This document shows positions 44,366 through 55,321 of a stretch of 64,000 nt of DNA, piece by piece. Source of the stretch: Grammothele lineata. Its lineage: Eukaryota > Basidiomycota > Agaricomycetes > Polyporales > Polyporaceae. Below the pieces are notes generated by a model that worked only from the letters and a program-made list of their open reading frames with translations, ran no database searches and was not told where the DNA came from. The position numbers and the translations under genes are program-made. The first letter of the stretch is position 1. The number at the start of each line of letters is the position of its first letter. The stretch lies in contig NDFF03000033.1 of assembly GCA_002150815.3 (NCBI GenBank), positions 248,001-312,000 on the forward strand, given 5' to 3'.

Positions 44366-46778
44366 ATGCAAGGAGATGTTTCCAATAACCCTAAGGATCT
44401 TGTGCAACCAGCAGTTCAGGCGAACAAGGAGCACCAGTATGCGCTGAAGGTCTACACAGAACGCCTGGAGACTGAGCTAGAACACCTGGATAAACTTCTG
44501 GTATGTTCGCAGGGAACAGTCTCCGTCCACATTTTCTCATATGACCTGCTCAGTCTGCGGCAGAAATATCAGATAACGACGATGAAGATGTCCTCACTGT
44601 CAACTCCGGGGGGACTGTGCATATCCCCGGCGCGGCGAAGCCGAAAGGTCCAGTTTCCATAGGTGCCCTACTCAGCGAGGTACGGAAACGGCCCATTAGC
44701 GATGCTCATGCCTTTAACTTGTTCTTAGAACTCTCCATTTGCTCGCGATGCATACCGAAGGCAGCGCTACGAAGAGTTTACTGTGTCTCATCCCAGTGAG
44801 AAGGGCCTTGTCGCTTTGCTCAAACGCATTGTCTCACGCAATCATTGGTCAGTGAAAGCGCAGGAACTAGAGGCACTCGCCGATGCAGTGCGGTCAGAAA
44901 ACTATCGGCTGCATGCGTTGGAGGCTCAAGCACGGTTAGCTGCCCTCTATCTTTCTTTTTTCAGCCGCTCAACTTTGTCAGATAGTGGCCTCCCTGCGTT
45001 TCTCGCTAATGGCAACTCGCCGCCAGACTTCAACAAAAACAGAGACGGAATAGATTGGGAACGTGTCGCCCAAAAAGTGTGCGGTTCTGATGTTCTTTAC
45101 GCTATGACGAGCTCACATGAGGGCCTCCCAGGTGTCATCAGCTAGCCCGACCGGGCATCGTACAGCGAAAGAATGTGAGATCCGCTGGCTTGGCGAGCTC
45201 CATCCGGACTTCAGTGACGCTCAATGGACGCAGTCAGAGATCGCCAAGGTCAAGCAGCTCGTCGCCGGCGCCCGTGAGGGTGAGGTTGACTGGGTAGACG
45301 TCGCTAAGAAACTCGGGGTGAGTAGGTGTACATTCTAGTGGCGTTCCTCACTGAAGTGTATTCGAGACCGGCCGAACGCCGGTGGATTGTCTACGCCATG
45401 CCATAGTCCGAAAGTCACACAGCTGGACACCCGAGACTGACAGCCGCCTCCTGCGCGCCGTCGAGCTGTACGGGACTGACAGCTGGGCTCTTGGTACGCC
45501 TGCCCACATCCGACCAACGTGAGACACATAATTCAGATCTCTGCGTCCACCTCCACAGTGGCACGGATGGTCTCCGAGGATGCAACCCCCGCCCAGTGCC
45601 AGAATCGCTACACACGCACACTAGACCCAACCCTAAGGCGGGGCCCGTGGACTCCGGAGGAAGACGAAAAGTTACGCCGTGCGGCGGCTGTGTTTGGCAA
45701 CTCGTGGATCGATGTTGCAGCGTTTGTCGAGGGCAGGAACAACGAGCAGTGTCGTGACCGGTACCAAGAGTACCTAAACCCGACACTTGCGAAAGGGAAA
45801 TGGACGCCAGACGAGGACGCGGCTCTCCTCAAGACGGTCGAGCAAGTTGGCGAAGGTAAGTGGAAGGAGGTCAGCCGTGTGCTGAATATCGGTCGGACAG
45901 ACAACATGGTATGATACTCCACCATCCTTCCTAGTATCGTTACCGAGATTGAGAGAATGGTCTTGTAGTGCCGCATGCGATACACCATCCTCGCTAAGAA
46001 GCGCAAGAACCAGAGTGCGACAGCCTCACCCACTCCCGAGAGCCGCACCGTCAACCGCGAGCCCTCACAACAAGTGTCCCGCGGCGCAACGCCCGCAGCC
46101 GGCCCCTCCGGTTCCTCAATCCTCATCCTGCATCCCGAGTCGTATACATTGAGGTCCTCCACGGGGACTCCAGCGCCAGATACAGCACCCACAGCTGCGG
46201 CTGCCTCTACGTCAGCCCCTGCAGTAAAGCCGAAGCCAAAGCCGAAACCCCGGCCGCGGGGGCGAAAAGGGACTCCTGTCCCGGCTGACGCCGCAGCCGA
46301 ACCGAACCAACAAGCAGGCCCTTCGGATAGGTCGGAGGCTGACGAGTCTCAGCGACCTAGCAAACGCCAACGGACAACTGGGCCCAGCGAAGGCGGTGCT
46401 GAAGGAGTGGATGTCACGGCACCGAGCCCGGCTTTGATTGCCCAAAATATCGCTGCGAATGCCCCGGAAAGGCCTCAGGCCAGCAAGGAGGGCATGGATG
46501 GCAGCGCTACACTCCCTGAACAAGGGATACAACCTGAAGAAAACGTGCCACCGCCAGCTGAGAACGACCTTCCCGAGGGCATGTCTTCTGACAGAGACAA
46601 GGATGGGGGGAAGGGTCGGGGCAGAGGCAGAGGAAGAGGGCGTGGGCGTGGACGAACTCCTTCTCAAGCTCATCCACAATCCGCCGGAGTGGACTCAAAT
46701 CCAGATCCCGCCCGAGTGGCCAGTATATCAACCTCTCCACGCCGACAACCTCCCCGAGCCGCCCGCAAAAATGGCTGA
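44366..46778 (+). CDS. Multi-repeat Myb DNA-binding protein, SNAPC4-like
   Basis: Exons 44366-44500, 44554-44679, 44729-45076, 45132-45317, 45367-45493, 45559-45908, 45969-46778; 693 residues. After a coiled N-terminus there are several Myb/SANT repeats: TAKECEIRWLGELHPDFSDAQW, SHSWTPETDSRLLRAVELYG, GPWTPEEDEKLRRAAAVFGN, RDRYQEYLNPTLAKGKW, TPDEDAALLKTVEQVGEGKW. This arrangement resembles the large SNAPc subunit for snRNA promoters or Bas1-like activators. The C-terminus is disordered with an AT-hook-like KPRPRGRKG, a KRQR cluster and a long alternating Arg-Gly run. The fourth intron (45318-45366) needs a GAG acceptor. Confidence 0.85.
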
Positions 46779-46870
46779 AATGTCCTTTTCACATCAGGCG
46801 GGATCGTACACTGTGGTGTCGCCCATTATGTTATGGTACACGGTAGTTGTACAATGATAATGCATCCGTG

Positions 46871-47865
46871 TTATATCCTCCATCGCTTCCGGGGATGCGT
46901 AGTAGATTCCCAGTTGACAGTGGCTCCCAGCAACTCTGCATCTTCCGTGGTACTGTCCTCGGTCGCAAGGAGAAGATTCTTGAGCGATTTTTGAACGAGC
47001 GCAGCGTTGTCCAATTTCTTCTCAAGAGAAGGCAGGGCGGCTTTCTTCGGTGGCGCAATCTAGAAGCATTATGTCCACGGTGAGTGATCAGGATGCAAAC
47101 CAGAAGCAAGAAACTTACGGGCGTCCTAAGGTATGTGTGTTTCGGGGGCAATGGTGGCACATAGTGAGGCAAGGGCCTAAGCGTCATGGGGATAGTAGGG
47201 TGTGCACCCTCATCGTCTGAACTGAGCAACTCCGGAGACGGCGAACGAGCCGGAGGAGGCAACAATCTCATAGTCTTTTCAGAAGCACCTGTATCAGGTC
47301 GAAGGCCGCGTCAGATGAGCTCGGCCACCGCGAGACGGGGCGGGACGAACGTTTCCGCTTCTTGGACTTCTTGGTAAGACGGTAGATCTCGCTTGCTTCA
47401 AAGTTGTAGTCATCCGACGCAGCAAGGACATCAGTCACGCCAGGCTTGGAACGATTGGCGAGGTTGGCATATTCGTGCGCACGCTCATATAATTGCTGCA
47501 CAACTGGGGTGGTCTTGAGGAAGGCAGACCACACAAGCCAGACAACCCTACTCACACGAAGCGACCTCCAACTCTAACCTGCGAACCGCGCCAGCCTCGG
47601 CCGACTCAAATCCCGCATCCCGCATTTCAGAAGAGATGAGGCGTTGCAACGCATGTGAAGCCAGTTGGGCGGACACTCCTGGAATTTCCGGCGCTGTGGG
47701 CACATGCACGGGCGCGCCCGAGGTGGTCGAATCGTACGCGTAACCGGCAGGATAGCTGGCATAGAAGTTGGAGGGGTAGCCGAATGGGCCAGCTGGATAG
47801 GAAGCGTAGCTGGGTGCCGCGGGCTGGGCCTGAGCCTGAGTGTGGGGTGGATAGTGGTGGGCCAT
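46871..47865 (-). CDS. TAF8: TFIID subunit TAF8
   Basis: Exons 47556-47865, 47351-47503, 47119-47288, 46871-47059; 273 residues. A Tyr/Ala/Pro-rich start precedes a histone fold: QLASHALQRLISSEMRDAGF, SFVQQLYERAHEYANLANRS, GVTDVLAASDDYNF. Then come KKSKKRKR and the TAF8 signature LRPLPHYVPPLPPKHTYLRTP (split by limits here), followed by a helical tail. TAF8 pairs with TAF10 and joins the TFIID lobes. The start at 47865 is in frame with the fold; an ATG at 47993 is not. The third exon follows a GTTCGT donor. Confidence 0.93.
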
Positions 47866-48110
47866 GGTGGCGGAAGCAAAGTTGAGATCTCCGGGGCGAG
47901 CGGGGAAGCGCCCAAACGCTCAAGCCGTCGGTTTCTCGCTCGTTCCGGCAGGATCGGCACCGGCGACTCAGGGAGCGACGTCTGCTGGGTCATGCAGGGA
48001 GAGTCACTTACGCAGACAGCTCTCTCACCCGCCCCATCGCCCGCCTAGTATTTATAATCTCACGCTGTCCTGTATCGCTATCGGCTTCCCGCTCTCTTTT
48101 TCCTTAACTT

Positions 48111-48899
48111 ATGACCGTGCTGCACGCCATGGGCTTCGACGAACGACCTGCTGCACTCGTGGGCACCCCCTCTTACCGTTCGAGCCGCCCGGACATCGTC
48201 GGTCCAGAGGTTCCTCAGAAACCGTTCCCGATCTTCCTCTCCGGCCCTGTCCAACATGGATTTGGGCGAGGCGGGAAGGACCTGGGCTGTCCCACCGGTA
48301 TATTTCCCTCTATCTACGATCTAGAATACCCTAGTCTCACCTCGACCCCATACAGCCAACCTACCGGATGAGAGCATCACACCCATGAGTTCTGTAACAG
48401 AGACCGGGGTATACTATGGATATGCTCAGGTTTCGACATCCAGGGATGGGCACAATGCGCTTCCCGAGGAGGATGGGAAGGTTCTTCCTATGGTCATGAG
48501 CTTAGGCTGGAATCCGTTCTACAAGAACGAGAAGCTATCAGCGGTGAGTCTCGCGAATTCGTTTTACAACACCTGTTGTCAGTGCCTAATAGCTGTTCAC
48601 CCGCATAGGAGATCCATGTAATGCATGACTTCAAGGGCGATTTCTACGGCCATGATCTGAAGGTCGTCATCTTGGGTTATATTCGGCCGGAATTAGATTA
48701 TGTCTCTCGAGGCGAGTCAAACGCAGCCCGTGTTCTGTACCTCGTCCCCATACTAACTCCGTTGCTTACAGAGGCGTTGATAGAAGATATAGAGACCGAT
48801 AAGCGTGTCGCGTTGAAGTCACTGGCTCGGCCGGGTTACCAGAAGTTCCAAACAGACCCTTTCTTCACTCATGATGTCTCTGCGTCACCTAGATTGTAG
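48111..48899 (+). CDS. FMN1: Riboflavin kinase
   Basis: Exons 48111-48297, 48356-48543, 48609-48711, 48772-48899; 201 residues. Makes FMN from riboflavin and ATP. Marks: [20 protein letters not shown] with the PTAN substrate motif, [43 protein letters not shown] and [12 protein letters not shown]. The last intron (48712-48771) has a GC donor (GAG/GCGAGT); it is 60 nt and open, so retention would insert 20 residues without a stop. Shares a 245-bp gap with the divergent TAF8 gene. Confidence 0.94.
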
Positions 48900-49187
48900 C
48901 ATGTATTTGTACATATGTCTTAGAGTAGGCGCGTATACCAGCTCTCCGTGGCCTAGTATCGTCTTTCGACCGTCCTGGTCATCCATGGTATACTGTCAGA
49001 TAATCTAGAGAGTACCGGAGATTGCAGCCATTTCAGGCTGCCACCCAGTGCCAATTGTCTCAAGACGGTCCGCTGCACCGGGAGTCATCGGCCATTGCCG
49101 AAGCCATTTCACACTCAGCTATGGCGCTTGGGACGCGCCCCAGCTCGAACACTGCAGCTTGTTCAGAACTGTCGAAGTCACCCAGCT

Positions 49188-50493
49188 ATGTATAACGGAA
49201 TTGGACTCACGACTCCTCGTGGAAGGTATGTTTTACTCTCACCTATAGGTGGCTTATTACTCAATCTCGCCTCCTGTGTGTAGTGGCACCAATGGATACG
49301 TGGTTCGTAATATGTCCGCCTTGCGGAACTACCAGAGTCCTCAGGACCGCGCAAGTGCATGGGACGCGGCCCCTCCGAAACACAGGGAACCGGACGCGGA
49401 GATATTGGAGCACGAGAGGAAACGCAAGGTGGAGGTAAAATGTCTAGAGCTGCAACTCAAACTGGAGGATGAAGGGTACGTGCAAGCCTCTCGTATACCG
49501 GCTCGTCTGACTCAGACCTACTCTATTAGGCTCGACGAAGACAAGATTGAAGAACAGGTCAACGAACTTCGAACCAAGCTTCTTGCTGAGGCCAATGCAC
49601 ACATCAATGCGAAAGGCCTCAAACCCTCTGATACCCATGGTATCGCCGCAGCAAAAAAGGACGAGCTGAACAAAATGGCCCGTGCGCTTGGTACACGTAC
49701 CGACTACCGTGAAGGAGACGCCTTCGATAGAGAGAAGCAGGAGGAGTTGCGGTTGCGTCGAATGGCTGAACGGGAGGAGAGGGACAGGCAGAGGGAAGAG
49801 GAACGCGCTAAGATGCAAGCTCAAAAGGAGAAGTGGGAGGCAGAGCGTAGGGAGCGGGATCGTTTGCGGAGGCGAGAGGAGGACCGGCGACGGCGGGAAC
49901 GGGATGAGCGTAGGGAAAGAATGCCTCCGCCACCGCTCCCCCCTTCGCGCGACCGTGACCGTGTCCGGGACTACCGAGACAGACGCAGCAGGAGCCCCGT
50001 TCGTCGCAGCCCTTCTCCGGATGATGACCGTGACTATCGACGCCGTCGCTCTCCTTCGCCCCACCGTCGCTCTCCCTCCCGGTCGCGTAGCCCGCCGCGT
50101 CGCCGCCGCGTTGCCTCAAGATCCCCCTCGTCACCTCCGGCTCGAGTCAGGCGTCGGTTTGAGTCTCGGTCCCCTTCGCCACCACCTCGCTACAAGCGTT
50201 CCGGCTCGGTGGAACCACCTTCCAGGGGCGAACGCGGCTTAACGATGTCTCCCCCGCCCCACCCTCCTCGGTCTCCTCCTCCGCGCTACGGCCGTGACCG
50301 CCGCCCATCTCCCCCTTCGCGTTCGCTGTCGAGGTCCAGGTCCCCAGTACAACGTTCGCCCCTGCCTAGAGGCAGAAGCCCAACTCGTTCGCCCTCGCCC
50401 GCAGGTGATCGCGCCCCACGCCGTCGTGACCGGTCTACTTCCAGCCACAGCGACTCGTCCATGTCTGTCAGCTCGGGGTCGAGCCGCGACTGA
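49188..50493 (+). CDS. CWC21: Pre-mRNA splicing factor Cwc21 / SRRM2 N-terminal family
   Basis: Exons 49188-49225, 49284-49475, 49530-50493; 397 residues. The N-terminus MYNGIGLTTPRGSGTNGYV is the Cwc21/SRRM2 start that contacts the catalytic spliceosome and Prp8. Residues about 75-110 hold the cwf21 helix (LDEDKIEEQVNELRTKLL). A charged Glu/Arg helix and a long RS domain (many RSP and SRSR repeats) follow, ending SSGSSRD. Length lies between yeast Cwc21 (135) and human SRRM2 (2752). The second intron (54 nt) is in frame without a stop. Confidence 0.95.
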
Positions 50494-50811
50494 GGGAAGG
50501 TGTAGGACATAATGCTTGTCTAAAGTGGACTTGGCTCTTACGCTCTCCATTACCCCTATGTACTGTATGTCCCCACCTATGGTAGCTATTTGTACGCACA
50601 TGTATGTGCCTGTTCAGCGGTTCGTGGAATGAGCTAACTTCTGTCCTGAAATTCGGAGGGCAACTCCAGGATACCGGATTTGTGCCGGATTACATCAGCT
50701 AGTCAGATCCCAGATCCATCCCGAGTCGAGTCTGCCATCTTCTGTCCGTCCGCCCGATTCACAGAGGACTCTTTTCTATTTTCTACTGCTGCAAAGCCCT
50801 TTTACGCCAGG
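50494..50811. other. Intergenic
   Basis: About 320 bp between two + strand genes; no gene seen. Confidence 0.35.
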
Positions 50812-52232
50812 ATGCGGTACTACGAACAACGCTATCCGGAGGTGGACGAACTCGTCATGGTGCAAGTGCGCCAGATCGCTGAGATGGGTGCCTATGTCAA
50901 ACTTGTATGTCGCTTCTTCCCGTATCCTTCGGCTATCCCATTGGATAGGCGCATAGAACAGGTGTACCTGCTCATAACTCTGTTTTATCCACAAGTAGCT
51001 TGAATATGACAACATTGAGGGAATGATCTTGCTCTCTGAGCTCTCGAGGAGACGTATCCGATCGATCCAGAAGCTCATCCGTGTAGGCCGGAATGAGGTC
51101 GTTGTCGTTCTGAGGGTAGACAAGGAGAAGGGTGCGCCCGCATCTCACTTTCAACGCCCCTGCGTCTCCATTGATTTCTTGACCTAACATCTTCAGGTTA
51201 CATCGATCTCTCAAAACGTCGTGTGTCGCCGGAGGACATCACAAAATGCGAGGAACGGTACATGAAGTCGAAAACTGTGGCGTCGATTATGCGCCATGTC
51301 GCATCGAAGATACCCTCCGTCAACGGTGAAGTGCTCAACGATGAGCAAGCAAAGCAGGCAGAGGCAGAGGCCACCGAGACGAAGCGTGCCCGCCGTGCCG
51401 CAAAGCGCGAAGGCCATGAGGACGACCTCGCTGCCGCCAATGCGGCAGCAGCAGCAGCGGAGGCAGGGCCCGATGCGAATGAGGAGGCGCGCCTCGAGCA
51501 ACTGTACGACGAGATCGCTTGGCCATTGGGGCGGAAGTACGGGCACCCATACGACGCGTTCAAGCTCGCACTAACGTGAGTCTTCCTTGCCCTCAATTTT
51601 GTACAGCGAAAAGTTTGCCGCCTGTTTACTGATTAAATCTCAAGCGAGCCGGATGCCGTGTTTGCACAGCTGGCTACTCCAGTGCAGCCCGCTGTTCGCA
51701 ACGTCCTACTCAGTACGATCGCGCGGCGGTTGACGCCGCAGCCGATCAAGTTGCGTGCGGACATCGAGCTTACTTGCTACACTCCTGCCGGCATCGATGC
51801 CATCAAGAAAGCTCTTCGTGCGGGAGAGAAACAGAGCACAGACGCGGTCCCGATCAAGGCCAAGCTGGTTGCCCCGCCGTTGTACGTCCTGAGCACGAAC
51901 GCGACTGACAAGGTATGCTATGATTATTATCTGTCGTCGCATGGAACTGGGCTTGACTGTTTGTGACGTTCACAGTATGCTGCCGTCGACCGTCTCGAGC
52001 GGGCAATTGAGTCGATCCAGTCAACAATCGAAGATCAGGGAGGTTCTCTTGTCGTGAAGATGAAGGTGGGTTTTGCAAGTCGCTCTCTAGTACGCCTAGT
52101 AACCGGGGGTTCGTCATGCAGCCGAAAGCGGTCTCCGAGACCGAGGAGCAGGACCTCGCGCAGCTTATGGCGAAAGCAGGCGCGGAAAACGCCGAAGTGT
52201 CTGGCGACGAGGACGACGAGGAGGCGATGTAG
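50812..52232 (+). CDS. SUI2: Translation initiation factor eIF2 alpha
   Basis: Exons 50812-50904, 50999-51131, 51197-51575, 51645-51912, 51976-52065, 52122-52232; 357 residues (about 305-315 is usual). S1/OB fold at the N-terminus with [20 protein letters not shown], then [20 protein letters not shown] containing the regulatory Ser equivalent to Ser51. The helical domain starts [13 protein letters not shown] and resumes at [17 protein letters not shown]; between them lie about 50 extra residues rich in Ala, Glu and Arg. The C-terminal domain ([20 protein letters not shown]) and acidic tail follow. eIF2 brings initiator tRNA to the ribosome; phosphorylation at that Ser limits eIF2B. Intron 51576-51644 ends in AAG. 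Confidence 0.97.
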
Positions 52233-52759
52233 AGCAGGGGATGCAACGCCGACTGACCTTATGTGTACCACATACTCTGAACTCATTACCACCCTGTAGC
52301 CATCGAGTCCTCGTTGTATCCTTGATGTACATCTTGGCACCCGTGTAGATTTGACTCATCCGTGCTCGTTCGCTCGTCTAGCACTGCGATGTCGGTCATT
52401 ACGATCGATGAGATCTTGAGAGCTGACCGACCAACTTCACATCTACCACAGTTTCACGGAATGAAGTGCGGCTACGGGAGCCCATAGAGCACTATGCAGA
52501 TCAAATGCACGTTCGACGGTCCGAAAAGGACGACCGTTGCTGTACTCTCTCCGTGGGCGGTAAAAATATAAGAGACAAAATCGCGCCCAGCACGTGAGGG
52601 CGACACCGATTTGCCAAGGGGAGCGGCAATACCCCCGCATCTATATCTTGCAGCCATGACTCGCCGACGTCCACCGCGACACCGGAACGCTCGCTCCGCC
52701 CTTCTTTTCTGTCTGCCACCTCACTCAGTCTCTTCCAAGCTAGGGCACCCTACTTGAAA
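52233..52759. other. Intergenic
   Basis: About 530 bp between eIF2-alpha and ARG8; no gene seen. Confidence 0.35.
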
Positions 52760-55031
52760 ATGCGAGCGATTACACGTCAAGCGTGTCGGACGCTTGCTCG
52801 TCCCGCAAAACGCACCCTGGGGGCGCGGTGCATGGCCACTGAGGTTTGTTCTGATCTAGTCTTGAGCTTTCATGACTCTGAAATGTTTGTGTGTGCTGCC
52901 TACAGAGCTCCTCGCACGGAGTGCCTCTCCCCACCGCCCCGTCCACGCGGTACACCGCCGTGACGCACGCGGAGGACCCATCGTCCGTCTCGCCAAAAGT
53001 CAAGGAGCTGCTCGACCGCTCGCACGCGTATATTCTTCCGGTATACGCTCGTCCGCCCGTCGTGCTTGCACGCGGAAAGGGCGCATATGTATGGGATATC
53101 GAAGGCCGCGAGTACCTGGACTTCAGTGCGGGCATTGCAGTGAACGCCCTCGGGCACGGGGACGAAGGCATTGTTGAGGTGAGTGAAATTTCCGCGGGCA
53201 GTCCATAGTTTGCGTGTATGTGGGAGTTCTGCCCGATTTAGGGTATGGACGATGTTCTCGTTCATGTTACTCCCTGGGCTGTAGTCTGTGCATTACCGCG
53301 CGTGCCGTTCCGTTCTTCGCGTTGCATGAAGAACTTACCGGAGCGTATTGCCCCGAGCCATTGGTCCCGTATTCCCTCAGCACGCTCTTCGTCCAGGATA
53401 GCACATGCGTCCTCGGCCAGAAATAGACACGGACCAGGTTACTTGTACGGAGCTGAGAACAACCTGCTCAAGGTCGCTGGACCGACGCTCACGATTTAGC
53501 ACTATGGGAGGCAAGTTCTGTGCCTGTTGACCACTGCCACGGGAACTCTGTAGCCCTCGCAGCCGCAAATCCCACCACACACGCTCCAGTGAAGCGGTGC
53601 TCCGTCTGCGGCCACCGTGGCTTCCCCACTACACATTTTGCATTTGTCCAATGGCCCGCTTACGATTGGTAGCCATTCTAATAACGTTTATGTATAGATC
53701 CTGAGAACCACGGCATCGACGTTGTTGCACACGAGCAACGTCTATCACCACGAATGGGCCGGAAAGCTCGCAGAGCTCCTCATCACGCTGACCCAAGCTG
53801 AAGGCGGATTGGGCTGGACAACCGGCAGCTCCCGCCCTCCGTCGGACGGTACCAGCGGCGCCAAAGTGTTCTTTGCGAATTCGGGTACGGAGGCGAACGA
53901 GGGTGCCCTCAAGGTCGCTCGCAAGGTCGGGAAGGCACGGTGGGCCGAGCGGACGGGCAAGCCGTGGGACGATCCCGCATGTGACAAGCACGAAATCGTG
54001 TGCTTCGAGCGTTCTTTCCATGGCCGATCCATGGGAGCGCTCAGTGTTACGTCCAACCCAAAGTACCAGAAGCCGTTCACGCCCCTCATCCCAGGCGTGA
54101 GGGTCGGGAAATTGAATGACACCCCCGCACTGGAGACGCTCGTGGAAGAGAAGACGTGCGCGGTCATCGTTGAGCCGATCCAAGGCGAGGGTGGCATAAA
54201 CGCGGCGGACGTAGAATGGCTACGTGCTCTTAGGAAGCGATGCGACGAGGTCGGCGCGGTGCTGATATTTGATGAGATACAGGTGAGTCAATGCGTTCAG
54301 TTTACTGCATTCCGCACGTCCCGTGGGTGGCATGCCCGGTCGGCGTCGGGCTACCTGGGCGACCCGTTAGAGTTGTGCAACCTGGTTTGGCGCGAGCGCA
54401 GCTGACTGAAACACGATGCACTGCAGTGCGGCTTGTATCGGAGTGGCAGCATTTGGGCGCACTCTGGCTTCCCGGCGGACGCACAACCGGACATCGTGAC
54501 CACTGCGAAACCGCTGGCGAACGGATACCCAATAGGTGCCGTGCTCATGCGTGACAGTGTAGCGGAGGTGATGACCGCGGGTGAGTAACTTCTCAGGGTA
54601 TGCATAGCACGCAGGATGCTCAACCACGATGGTGGGATTACACAGGCACACATGGAACTACATTTGGCGGGTCGCCGCTTGCCTGTGCGCTGGGCTACCA
54701 CGTCCTGTCGCGCCTGTCGGACAAGGCGTTTGTGGCGAACATCCGGGAGACGAGCGAGTACCTGCAAGAGCGGCTCGCGTTGCTGACGTACTGGTTCCCG
54801 AACCTGTTGGAGGAAAAAGTGCGGGGCCGTGGGCTGATTCTCGGGCTTGGATTTAAGAACACGAGCCACCCGGGGCGACTGGTGGAGCTGGCTCGGGAGC
54901 GAGGGGTATTGTTGCTGACTGCGGGATCCGACGCTGTGCGACTCGTCCCGAGCCTGAACATCGGTGCGGGAGAGGTGGGCCATGCGATGGATGTGGTGGA
55001 AAGCTGCTTGCATGTACTGAATACCGAGTGA
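52760..55031 (+). CDS. ARG8: Mitochondrial acetylornithine aminotransferase
   Basis: Exons 52760-52843, 52906-53178, 53698-54282, 54427-54580, 54646-55031; 493 residues. PLP enzyme of arginine synthesis in the matrix. The start [19 protein letters not shown] is a presequence. Marks: [72 protein letters not shown], and [13 protein letters not shown] with the PLP lysine. The 519-nt second intron is about nine times the local norm. The 144-nt third intron is also long. Slightly longer than yeast Arg8 (423) owing to inserts near [12 protein letters not shown]. Confidence 0.95.
53179..53697 (+). other. Outsize intron of ARG8
   Basis: 519 nt with ordinary GTGAGT and ATAG ends. It holds an open antisense frame of about 45 codons ending at a GTAAGT site. 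No terminal inverted repeats were found by eye. Confidence 0.7.
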
Positions 55032-55151
55032 GCGGGCGGGAATAGAGGACGGGGCCCAGTCTGTTATTGACACTGTCATGGGAGCTTACCGGGCGCGCGC
55101 CGGGAGGAGGATAGCCGTGCGTTGGCCGTGCGGTGGCCGGGAGAGAGAGCG

Positions 55152-55201
55152 ATTGGCCGGACACGGGTCGGTCGACGGCCGTGCCTCGACCGCGGCCCAA
55201 T
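55152..55201 (+). promoter_or_regulatory. Paired CCAAT boxes upstream of ALAS
   Basis: An inverted CCAAT (ATTGG, 55152-55156) and a direct CCAAT (55197-55201) lie 120-170 bp before the ATG. CCAAT boxes bind the Hap2/3/5 complex, which controls heme genes in fungi; use here is inferred. Confidence 0.4.
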
Positions 55202-55321
55202 CATGCGTTGGCAATTTATCAGCCGGCCAGCGACAGCTCGTTGCCCATAAGAGGCAGGGGCCAGCAACTCGTCTCACCTCCACTCTCCCGTTCTCTGCTC
55301 TCCGTTCCCCTCAGAGCTGCC

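Noticed and set aside
44940..44971. A 30-nt intron in the Myb gene (GTTAGC..TTCAG)
   Set aside because: Too short, and splicing leads to an immediate stop; the unspliced reading stays open to the next strong donor.
53214..53499. + strand frames inside the ARG8 intron as extra exons
   Set aside because: Including them breaks the frame, while direct splicing joins GIVE to ILRTTAS as in the enzyme family.
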